DNA from: Verrucomicrobiota bacterium
Lineage (GTDB): Bacteria > Verrucomicrobiota > Verrucomicrobiia > Verrucomicrobiales > DEV007
Reading direction: 5' to 3'
DNA length: 5,297 bases
Assembly (NCBI GenBank): GCA_027618625.1
Contig: JAQCER010000310.1
Coordinates: forward strand, 1 to 5,297
In this document: in pieces, positions 1-5,297 of the stretch
Numbering within the stretch: position 1 is the stretch's first letter
Layout of the letters: each line of letters opens with the position of its first letter
Notes under the pieces: model-generated
Database searches by the model: none
Seen by the model: the letters and a program-made list of their open reading frames with translations, nothing else
What the model was told of the DNA's origin: nothing
Position numbers and translations under genes: made by a program

Positions 1-803
1 CCATCCGTGCTCAGCATGGCCATGGCTCGCTGGTAATAGGCGTCCAATCCCCGTGCTTCGGCAGAGTGTTCCATCAGCTTTGATTGTCGGTCTATGATCT
101 CTTGCAGGCCGCGGCGGTGCTGCAGGCGATCCAGGCTCAGCCCGTCGGGCAGGCTGAGTTCAGGAAGGGAGAAATCACTCGCACTTGGATCGCGTGGAAT
201 GAACAGGGGATCGTGTTTCTTGCCCAAAAAGCTGGCGTGTTGCCCCGGAGTCATCGATCCGTCTGCGATCACGTGCGGGTAAGAAACGGACGTCGGCATG
301 GTTGTGCCCTGATTGGGCGCCAGGTGATCGACCACCGACCCATAGGCGGGGTAGAGGTCGATCGAATCACGAAGCCTTTGATCATCCGATGGAGGAGCCT
401 GCCCGGTCAATGCGTAGTAGGCCGCCGAGTTGTGGTTGTTCATCTTGTGGTGCAGGCTGCGCACCACTGTGACCTTGTCCATAACTTGCGCCAGCTCGGG
501 CAGACGCTCATTAATTTCAATATCGGCACATGCCGTCCGCCGCATCCCATGTGGGCTGCGATACTCTGTCGGCGCGTCCGGCTTCATATCCAGCATGTCG
601 ATGTGGCTTGGGCCACCGAACTGGAACAAAAAGATGACGGACTTGGCTCGTGGACGAACTGCTGGTGTCAGCAGCGCTCCCTGGAGGATCCGCGGCAGGC
701 TCAAGCCAAGCATTCCCATGCCGCCCGCACGGAGTAACGTTCTGCGGCTCATGAGCCCGCCGGTATTGAGGAAACCTGTGCAGGCTGTGGAACGTCGTTT
801 CAT
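1..803 (-). CDS. DUF1501 family protein, N-terminal part (3' end beyond left edge)
   Basis: About 267 codons are visible without a stop; the gene continues past base 1. Family members are usually 400-500 residues, so a little over half is here. Residues 1-45 look like a Tat-type leader: an S-R-R-T-L-L motif at 19-24 is followed by a Gly/Leu-rich stretch ending near LPRIL. Family hallmarks follow: FLFQFGGPSHIDMLDMKP at about 58-75, then VVRSLHHKMNNHNSAAYYALTG at 113-134 (broken here by position only), a region rich in Pro and Asp, and LDAYYQRAM at 253-261. DUF1501 proteins are related to the sulfatase/alkaline-phosphatase fold and are abundant in Planctomycetota and Verrucomicrobiota; their substrate is unknown and I do not assign one. 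The start at 803 is the first ATG in frame. An in-frame ATG at 752 (MSRRTLL) is possible, and neither has a clear Shine-Dalgarno. The upstream neighbour on the same strand is the 715-residue secreted protein, 104 bp away, rather than the DUF1549/DUF1553 cytochrome-type gene that often accompanies this family. Confidence 0.92.
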   Translation of the reverse strand, partial: MKRRSTACTGFLNTGGLMSRRTLLRAGGMGMLGLSLPRILQGALLTPAVRPRAKSVIFLFQFGGPSHIDMLDMKPDAPTEYRSPHGMRRTACADIEINERLPELAQVMDKVTVVRSLHHKMNNHNSAAYYALTGQAPPSDDQRLRDSIDLYPAYGSVVDHLAPNQGTTMPTSVSYPHVIADGSMTPGQHASFLGKKHDPLFIPRDPSASDFSLPELSLPDGLSLDRLQHRRGLQEIIDRQSKLMEHSAEARGLDAYYQRAMAMLSTD

Positions 804-807
804 GCGC

Positions 808-846
808 GGCAATATGCGGCTCCACCGGGCAACTGTCAATATTGCC
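808..846. repeat. Inverted repeat GGCAATAT / ATATTGCC
   Basis: GGCAATAT at 808-815 is mirrored by ATATTGCC at 839-846 with 23 bases between. The arms overlap the -10 element and the upstream edge of the -35 element of the candidate DUF1501 promoter, so the repeat could be an operator-like site or a weak RNA hairpin. There is no T-tract, so it is not a convincing terminator for the 715-residue gene. Confidence 0.4.
811..839 (-). promoter_or_regulatory. Candidate sigma70-type promoter for the DUF1501 gene
   Basis: Read on the minus strand, a perfect TTGACA (839-834) is followed by exactly 17 bases and then CATATT (816-811), which matches four of six positions of TATAAT. The predicted transcript start is about 804, directly before the ATG at 803. 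The mRNA would therefore be leaderless if 803 is the start codon, or have a leader of about 50 nt if translation begins at 752. It lies in the gap after the 715-residue gene, so DUF1501 could be transcribed separately. Promoter calls by eye in PVC bacteria are uncertain. Confidence 0.45.
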
Positions 847-848
847 AG

Positions 849-864
849 TCCCGGAATCCCGGAA
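849..864. repeat. Tandem duplication of TCCCGGAA
   Basis: Two adjacent exact copies of TCCCGGAA occupy 849-856 and 857-864, in the gap between the 715-residue gene and the DUF1501 gene, just upstream of the candidate -35 element. Function is unknown; replication slippage is a sufficient explanation. Confidence 0.5.
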
Positions 865-907
865 CGATTGAACAGACGAACGTGGACGGAAGCAGGTGAT
901 CCCGCGG

Positions 908-3055
908 TTACTGTCCTTCTTCGACCACCGGCGGCTCGGCCACTTGCAGGCGGAAGTAGGCTTCGTCAGCTGCCGGGAGATCGGCACTTTGAATCAAAGT
1001 AGTGCGCATTGCGCCAACTTGTGCTGGCAGCGGAATGACCGGTGCCCAATCGTCGTCCGAGCCCAGGCTCTCGCTGGTGAATAGTTCAAAGTTTGGAGCC
1101 GGCAAGGTCCAGTTTACCCAGTAGGCAGAGTCAGAGTTGATTACCCATACGGCCTCGCGGTTTGCTTGCACCGTCCAGAGCTCCGGATTGACTGCCTGCG
1201 TCTCATCCACGGTTTCGAACTTCTCGTTGAGGACGAATGTGCCGCCGTCGAGGATAGCGATTTCCGAGAAAGTCGCTGATTGACCGATGTTCGCGAGTTC
1301 GTTGGGCTGAACACCAAAGTAGTAGCTGGTGAAGGAAGTGGGCTCAAATTTTACCGCATCCGTTTCCGGCATGGAAAACGTCGAGCTGGATTCATCAGGT
1401 GCTGTGATGGTGATTTCCGTGTTGTTCCTGAAGGTAATGGTCCATGCGCCGAGAATGGAAGGTGCGGTGTGCGTTCCCAGGACTCCGGCCCCGTACAGCA
1501 TCGTGTTATTGTTAGGCCCATCCACTTTGTAGCGAAAGGTGCACTGCGCGGCGATCTGGTCATTGCCAAACTGGATGAAGATAACGTTCGGGTCGTTCCA
1601 ATCCGGGCTCGTCCCTCCCGCGCTGTCGGGGCTGATAAAAATGTGACTCTGGAAGCCGCCGTATTCTGCACCGGGGAAGTCCGCAAAGTCGACAATAACG
1701 GTCACTGGATTGGGGTTGTCGAAAAACGTCGTCTCTTCGGCGACGATCGGAACAACGTTCTGGCGTTGATACTGCTGCCCCGTGGCGCTGGCAACCAGGC
1801 GCAGTCCCTTCGGACCCGCAGGCTCAATCGAAAGCTCCGGCAGTGGGACCTTTTCTTCGCGCCGAATCAGCGAAACATTGTCGATCCAGAACGCGGCAGT
1901 TCCAGTCAATCCGTTGGCGCCCGTTGGCTGCCATTTCTTGAAGATGAGCCCGGCAAAATCTGGTGTTGCGGAGTCGATCGGAATGACGATGCGCTGCCAT
2001 TCTTCACTGATTTCCGGTGCATTGGAGATCCAGCTCTGGCTCCAGCCTGCTGCCACGCCAAACCCCATGTGAAATCGCCGATCGCCCTGGCCGTTGTCAT
2101 TAAAGTCGCCGACGGAGATAGATGACGTAGAGTCATATTTGATGTCGAGGGCGACGGCAGTGTAATCGGCCGCGGAGGCAATTACGTCGGTGTTGTAGCT
2201 ACCGTTTCCGGACAGAGAGTAGCCAATCGAGTACTGGTTACTTGCCAGGGAATTGTCGAACTCAAAGCTCAGTCTCATGGCCCCGGACGTGGCATTGCCG
2301 CCGGCATCTTGATCGTCCACCCAGAAGAATTCTTGAAGAATGTCGCCCCACCACTTCCAGAATCCATTCGACGAGAGATCATCGTCGAACCCGTTCAAGA
2401 GCACGGTTTCACCGCCGACGGGTTCCTCGTCGCTTGCCAGGAGCTGGATGTTGTCGATCGAGATGGAGACGGTGCCAGTCAGTCCGTTCTCATTTCCACC
2501 ACCGGGTGTCCATTTCTTGAAAATGATTCCTGGAAAATCTGGGGTTCCTGCCGGAATCGCGATTTCGACGCGTTGCCATCCTCCGGCGGTCAATGTCGCT
2601 CCTCCGAGCCAGGTCTGTCCCCATTCTCCAGTAGCGAGGCCAAGGAAGAATCCTGGGTCGCCTTGCCCGGTATTGAAGGCGTCGAGGGATGCCGTCGAGT
2701 CGCCATTCCAACGAATGTCAAAAGCAAGCTTTCCGTACTGGCCAGCAGTTCCCTTTGTCGCAGAATTGTAAGCGGAGCCGCCAGCGAGAGCCAAGCCAAT
2801 CGCGTACTGGTTGTCGGCTGCCGCGTTGTCGAACTTGATGGTCAATTTCATTGATCCAGAGTTTTCATTGTCGCCGGCGTCGTCACTTTGCCAGACGATC
2901 GTCTTTTCAGCGTCTCCCCACCAGTCCCAGACTCCAAGGATAGCGTCATCGTCCTGAAAGGTGTTTACGGAGAGATCCTGAGCTGAGGCAACCGAAGTAC
3001 CGACGGCCAGCGCCACCGCCGAAGCGAGAAACCACGGGGATTTATGATGCATCAT
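908..3055 (-). CDS. Secreted protein with two homologous beta-sandwich-like repeats and a verrucomicrobial-type C-terminal module
   Basis: A 715-residue protein that I cannot assign to a named family. Residues 1-25 form a Sec signal peptide: a basic start (MMHHKS), a hydrophobic core, and an A-S-A cleavage site before Gln26. Two homologous modules follow, about 31-207 and 220-398. Both carry a WWGD motif (45-48 and 235-238), an NQY[AS]IG segment, a TPDF-x-G-[IL]-IFKKW motif (171-182 and 364-375) and end in NGLTGT plus a [DN]-rich IDN strand. The many aromatic residues and Asp/Asn/Gly suggest carbohydrate-binding or jelly-roll domains; this is inference. Residues 405-640 are a different beta-rich region with no motif I recognise. 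Residues 645-703 (WTLPAPNFELFTSESLG ... AYFRLQ) resemble a short module at the C-terminus of many exported verrucomicrobial proteins. No transmembrane anchor or catalytic motif is visible, and only one Cys (residue 505) occurs. The start could be 3055 or the next codon (3052); no Shine-Dalgarno is seen. Binding or structural function at the cell surface or outside the cell is the safest reading. Confidence 0.93.
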   Translation of the reverse strand: MMHHKSPWFLASAVALAVGTSVASAQDLSVNTFQDDDAILGVWDWWGDAEKTIVWQSDDAGDNENSGSMKLTIKFDNAAADNQYAIGLALAGGSAYNSATKGTAGQYGKLAFDIRWNGDSTASLDAFNTGQGDPGFFLGLATGEWGQTWLGGATLTAGGWQRVEIAIPAGTPDFPGIIFKKWTPGGGNENGLTGTVSISIDNIQLLASDEEPVGGETVLLNGFDDDLSSNGFWKWWGDILQEFFWVDDQDAGGNATSGAMRLSFEFDNSLASNQYSIGYSLSGNGSYNTDVIASAADYTAVALDIKYDSTSSISVGDFNDNGQGDRRFHMGFGVAAGWSQSWISNAPEISEEWQRIVIPIDSATPDFAGLIFKKWQPTGANGLTGTAAFWIDNVSLIRREEKVPLPELSIEPAGPKGLRLVASATGQQYQRQNVVPIVAEETTFFDNPNPVTVIVDFADFPGAEYGGFQSHIFISPDSAGGTSPDWNDPNVIFIQFGNDQIAAQCTFRYKVDGPNNNTMLYGAGVLGTHTAPSILGAWTITFRNNTEITITAPDESSSTFSMPETDAVKFEPTSFTSYYFGVQPNELANIGQSATFSEIAILDGGTFVLNEKFETVDETQAVNPELWTVQANREAVWVINSDSAYWVNWTLPAPNFELFTSESLGSDDDWAPVIPLPAQVGAMRTTLIQSADLPAADEAYFRLQVAEPPVVEEGQ

Positions 3056-3089
3056 GTCCGAATAAAGGCTGGGTTTGAGAGAAAGTCTA

Positions 3090-3124
3090 GCGGGATGAGC
3101 GGGATGAGCCGATGAGCGGGATTG
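3090..3124. repeat. Short tandem repeat, unit GCGGGATGA
   Basis: Two exact 9-bp units lie at 3090-3098 and 3099-3107, followed by a shortened variant GCCGATGA (3108-3115) and a final degenerate unit GCGGGATTG (3116-3124). The array would sit in the 5' untranslated region or promoter of the minus-strand secreted-protein gene. It may be a slippage-derived microsatellite or a cluster of protein-binding half sites. Confidence 0.75.
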
Positions 3125-3153
3125 CCTTGCCTGTTGCGCTCTGCTCGCATTGG

Positions 3154-3182
3154 TTGTGAACGGTCGGGAATAGGAATACTAT
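3154..3182 (+). promoter_or_regulatory. Candidate promoter for the permease-like gene
   Basis: TTGTGA (3154-3159) and TACTAT (3177-3182) are separated by exactly 17 bases; each matches four of six consensus positions. The predicted transcript start near 3189 gives a leader of only about 10 nt before the GTG at 3199. Moderate-to-weak evidence by eye. Confidence 0.3.
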
Positions 3183-3198
3183 CGGCGCAGAGCCAACT

Positions 3199-4736
3199 GT
3201 GACAGTCACTACCACCGCCCAACCCACGAGCCCCGCGCAACTAAAGGACTTTCCGGATCTCTTGAGCCCGATCGTGGTGAAAGAGTTGCGGCAGGCGCTG
3301 CGTGGTGGCGGGTTTGTGGGGCTTTTCTGCGTTATCCAGCTTGGGTTACGCTGCTTCAACTTTGGGGTGGCGAGTCCAATCTCGACACGCTCGATGAATC
3401 CTTCTGGTTTGCTTGTGTCCTGGCGCTCGCCGTTCTGGTGCCTCTGCGTTCATTTAATGCGCTGGCAGGAGAGGTGCGTTCCGATACCTTTCACCTCCTG
3501 CAACTGACGCAGCTCAGTTCATGGCGCATCGCATTCGGAAAATGGGCGGCCACACTGGCTTTGAATGCGCTGGTGGCGATCGGAATGTTGCCGTTCTTTG
3601 TGTTCCGTTACTTTCGTGGCGGTGTCGATCTGGTTCCAGAATTGCTGCAGCTGTTGGTGGTTGCCAGCGTGGGGGCAGTTGTCGCTGCATTCACCGTGGC
3701 ATTTTCAGCTCACCAGGCCTTCCTGGTTCGAGCGCTGGCGTTCTCGGTAATCGGGCTCGGCGGTGGGATGGCCGTCTTCGGTTTGATTCTTGATGATAGC
3801 TTCACCGCGTTTCCGTTGGCGGCATTCGCGTGGTTTTTTGTCGGAGCATCGTGGCTGGGTGCCTACGGCCTACTCATGGCGGCCGAAGCGATCGCGACAG
3901 GCGACGAGAACTATGCATTGACCAAGCGCACGATTGCGATGACCGCCATCGTCGTTTCAGTGACGGTCAATGTCTGTCTCGATTGGGATCCGGCCAGAAC
4001 GATTATGTACGAGATGATTGAGACATTTCATCTCTGCTTCGCTGCGGTGTTCCTGTTTGACTCGGTCACCGAAGCTCCGCGCTACGGACGGGGGATCGTT
4101 CGTAGAGTGCTGGGCATTCCTGTGGTGCGGCGGTTTGCGCTGCTACGGGTGTGGCTCTATCCTGGATGGCAGAGTGGACATCTGTTCTTTCTGCCAGTGC
4201 TGGGGCTGCTGCTCGCAGCGGATTATCATCAAGGTTCTTGGGAGGATGATATATCGACCGTCTACTTCATCCTCCTTCTGTTGGCGGGCTTCATTTTTCC
4301 GACCGCAGTGATTCAAGTTCACCCGACGAAGTTCATCGACCGCTTTGTAGGAAAATACTGTCTCATTGCTACCTTGATGGTTGTCTATGCCTCCATCCTG
4401 GTGGCTCTGTCGCGAGGGCTCATGACTGGTTACGATGAGGGCGAGCTTAGTGCTTCCACCTTCTTTGCCGCCGTGCTGACACCTCTCTCTGCATTGCTGG
4501 TAGGGGCACAACAATATTTCACCAGTGATACCGATGAGCAGTCGGTATTCTTCATCGGCACCTGCGTCGCCCTGGTGTGGTACCTGGTGCTTGTGTTGAA
4601 GGGGCTGCTAATTGGTGCTCGCATCCGTGCTGTGGAAGCTGTCACTCGCGGCGAGCTGGCCCAGGGCCACCAAACCGGAGGCCGCGAATCAGTGAGTGAA
4701 ACAAAAAAAGAGCTCGGGAACATCCCGAGCTCTTAG
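3199..4736 (+). pseudogene. ABC-2-type transporter permease-like membrane protein, split by a frameshift
   Basis: The 5' part reads from GTG 3199, the only plausible start after the in-frame TGA at 3157, and encodes LLSPIVVKELRQALRGGG followed by a first hydrophobic segment. That N-terminus is typical of ABC-2-type permeases of PVC bacteria. This frame meets a stop at 3505-3507 and loses family character after about IQLG (3337-3345). The rest continues in the neighbouring frame: a hydrophobic segment, then PLRSFNALAGEVRSDTFHLL and WRIAFGKWAA, and on to the stop at 4734-4736. Restoring one base would give about 512 residues with some 12-13 membrane segments. A missing G in the GGG run at 3343-3345 gives a smooth join (QLG-VTLLQLW), but the site is fixed only to about 3343-3395. 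I see no canonical slippery heptamer in phase, so a real mutation or a sequencing error is likelier than programmed frameshifting. The frame-0 part alone, from GTG 3438, would lack the first two membrane segments. No ATP-binding subunit is adjacent, so any partner is encoded elsewhere. The substrate is unknown. Confidence 0.85.
4703..4734 (-). terminator. Intrinsic terminator of the HU-type gene, inside the permease 3' end
   Basis: AAGAGCTCGGGA (4708-4719) and TCCCGAGCTCTT (4723-4734) form a perfect 12-bp stem with a three-base loop. Read from the minus strand, the stem runs into a U7 tract (complement of 4703-4709), starting about 36 nt after the stop codon of the HU-type gene. This is a textbook rho-independent terminator for that gene. 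On the plus strand the hairpin is followed only by AGAATTCGTTTT, so it may also stop permease transcripts, but less efficiently. The hairpin encodes the last residues of the permease (about KELGNIPSS) and overlaps its stop codon by one base. Confidence 0.9.
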
Positions 4737-4769
4737 AATTCGTTTTGGGTAGCGAGTTTTGAAAACCTC

Positions 4770-5090
4770 TCAGGCCATGTCCTTGAGGTTTTTGAGCGGG
4801 CGAATCTTCACGACATTGCGTGCAGGCTTCGCAGCTACGTCCATCATCTCACCCGGTTTAAACGGGTTCGCCTTGGTAGTAGCTTTAGTGGCAGGCTTAC
4901 GCTGCACTTGGATTTTGCACAGACCAGGGAGAGTGAAAGAGCCAGTGCCCTTTTTTCCGACTGCTTTGCCAATCTCCGCGGTCAGCGCGTCCAGAACGGA
5001 CGAAACGTCTTTGCGGGTCAGGCCGGTAGTGGTCGAGATGCTCTCAAGAATCTCGCTTTTCGTTGGTGATTTCTTAGTTTCAGCAGGCAT
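4770..5090 (-). CDS. HU/IHF-family histone-like DNA-binding protein
   Basis: A 106-residue protein of the bacterial HU/IHF family, which binds and bends DNA as a dimer in the nucleoid. Residues 8-22 and 25-45 match the two N-terminal dimerisation helices (KSEILESIS; RKDVSSVLDALTAEI). Residues 50-63 match the beta core (GSFTLPGLCKIQVQ). Residues 64-90 form the DNA-binding arm, with NPF-KPGE around the kinking proline at residue 76. The C-terminal end (PARNVVKIRPLKNLKDM) differs from the E. coli-type PAFKAGKALK ending and fits the version found in PVC bacteria and some other phyla. The N-terminal Lys/Thr/Pro-rich extension of about 7 residues is short. The protein is some 15 residues longer than E. 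coli HU. Start 5090 is the only sensible ATG; AAGAAG about 8 nt upstream is a weak ribosome-binding site. It is monocistronic, ending in the hairpin at 4703-4734 and converging with the permease. Its upstream DNA has phased A/T tracts, the kind of DNA such proteins favour, so autoregulation is possible. Confidence 0.93.
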   Translation of the reverse strand: MPAETKKSPTKSEILESISTTTGLTRKDVSSVLDALTAEIGKAVGKKGTGSFTLPGLCKIQVQRKPATKATTKANPFKPGEMMDVAAKPARNVVKIRPLKNLKDMA

Positions 5091-5297
5091 AGTTTACACT
5101 TCTTAAGTTGCGACGTGTGGTAATCGCCACAGATCGACGGTTCAAGGACTTTTGATGCAATTGTCGAAAAAAAACAGCCTTTTTCGCTCGAATGGTCGAA
5201 AAAACTGTCAATTTCATGGTGATTTGCCCAAAAATCGTCGATTTCCCTCCTGATTTCTGGTGGTTCCGACTAGGGCGTGTTTTCAAATGTGATGGAG
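5091..5297 (-). promoter_or_regulatory. Upstream region of the HU-type gene with phased A/T tracts
   Basis: These 207 bases have no convincing gene. They are clearly richer in A/T than the rest of the window. A/T tracts occur at 5150-5153, 5159-5162, 5167-5174 (A8), 5180-5184 (T5), 5199-5204 (A6), 5210-5214, 5222-5225, 5230-5234, 5241-5244 and 5253-5256. Their centres are about 9-12 bases apart with one gap filled only by AA at 5191, averaging close to one helical turn, which predicts intrinsically curved DNA. The sequence GTCG followed by six to eight A and C occurs twice, at 5163 and 5195. A minus-strand TTGACA at 5211-5206 is present but lacks a recognisable -10 element. The promoter must lie in this region but I cannot place it. 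Confidence 0.6.

Larger units (their letters stand above)
3056..3198. promoter_or_regulatory. Divergent intergenic region between the secreted-protein gene and the permease-like gene
   Basis: These 143 bases separate two gene starts that point away from each other, so promoters for both genes should lie here. I see one moderate plus-strand promoter candidate (listed separately), a short tandem repeat, and no convincing promoter for the minus-strand gene. Neither start has a good ribosome-binding site. Confidence 0.6.

Noticed and set aside
84..737. A 217-codon plus-strand open frame at the left edge
   Set aside because: It is antisense to the DUF1501 gene, whose family motifs are clear, and its own product has no recognisable feature.
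517..987. A 156-codon minus-strand open frame between the two minus-strand genes
   Set aside because: It overlaps the DUF1501 gene and the end of the secreted-protein gene in another frame. The sequence is low in character and Arg/Ser/Pro-rich.
1280..2125. A 281-codon plus-strand open frame opposite the secreted-protein gene
   Set aside because: It lies wholly antisense to a gene with a signal peptide and internal domain repeats. Its product is Arg-rich with no domain, as expected of a shadow frame in GC-rich DNA.
3357..3368. CTTTGGGG near the frame change as a programmed -1 slippery site
   Set aside because: The run is out of phase for an X-XXY-YYZ heptamer in the upstream frame, and slipped pairing of TTT and GGG would be poor.
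4754..4769. Near-palindrome GAGTTTT-G-AAAACCTC just after the HU-type stop codon
   Set aside because: The loop would be one base and the stem needs a bulge, so no stable hairpin can form. The terminator downstream is far better.
5116..5131. Small hairpin TGTGG-TAATCG-CCACA in the leader of the HU-type gene
   Set aside because: A five-base stem is expected by chance in a window of this size. It has no supporting riboswitch-like or regulatory context.
5183..5211. Perfect minus-strand TTGACA (5211-5206) as the HU-gene promoter
   Set aside because: At 15-19 bp spacing there is nothing resembling a -10 element (AGCGAA at 17), so I do not call a promoter here.
5080..5286. A 68-codon minus-strand open frame upstream of the HU-type gene
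   Set aside because: It overlaps the start of the HU-type gene and is Arg/Lys/Ser-rich. It spans the AT-rich regulatory region and shows no family motif or ribosome-binding site that I trust.

Overview
The window most likely comes from a free-living member of the PVC superphylum, probably Verrucomicrobiota, with Planctomycetota as the alternative. Three things point there: a DUF1501 protein with a double-arginine leader, a large secreted beta-rich protein whose last ~65 residues look like the C-terminal module common in verrucomicrobial exported proteins, and a small HU-type protein with an 'NPF..GE' arm and a Lys/Arg/Pro-rich tail. These are recognitions from memory, not database results. 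I see no insertion sequence, integrase, CRISPR array, tRNA or rRNA, and I did not find a convincing new defence or mobile system.

Layout, left to right. (1) Minus strand, 1-803: the N-terminal part of a DUF1501 protein that runs off the left edge. (2) Minus strand, 908-3055: a complete 715-residue secreted protein with two homologous beta-sandwich-like repeats followed by a third, different region. It is transcribed toward the DUF1501 gene across a 104-bp gap that holds a good sigma70-like promoter. (3) 3056-3198: a divergent intergenic region with a short GCGGGATGA tandem repeat. (4) Plus strand, 3199-4736: a multi-pass ABC-2-type permease-like gene that is split between two frames near its 5' end, so it is either a pseudogene or carries a one-base sequencing error. 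(5) 4703-4734: a perfect 12-bp hairpin with a U-tract. It is read from the minus strand as the terminator of the next gene but lies inside the last codons of the permease. (6) Minus strand, 4770-5090: an HU/IHF-family DNA-binding protein. (7) 5091-5297: its AT-rich upstream region, with A/T tracts spaced at about one helical turn.

The genes do not form one obvious pathway. The secreted repeat protein and the DUF1501 protein could be a cell-surface pair, but only their adjacency supports this. The permease has no ATPase gene beside it, and the HU gene looks like an independent housekeeping unit converging on the permease. The points most worth following are the permease frameshift, the phased A/T tracts in front of the HU gene, and the domain-repeated exported protein.
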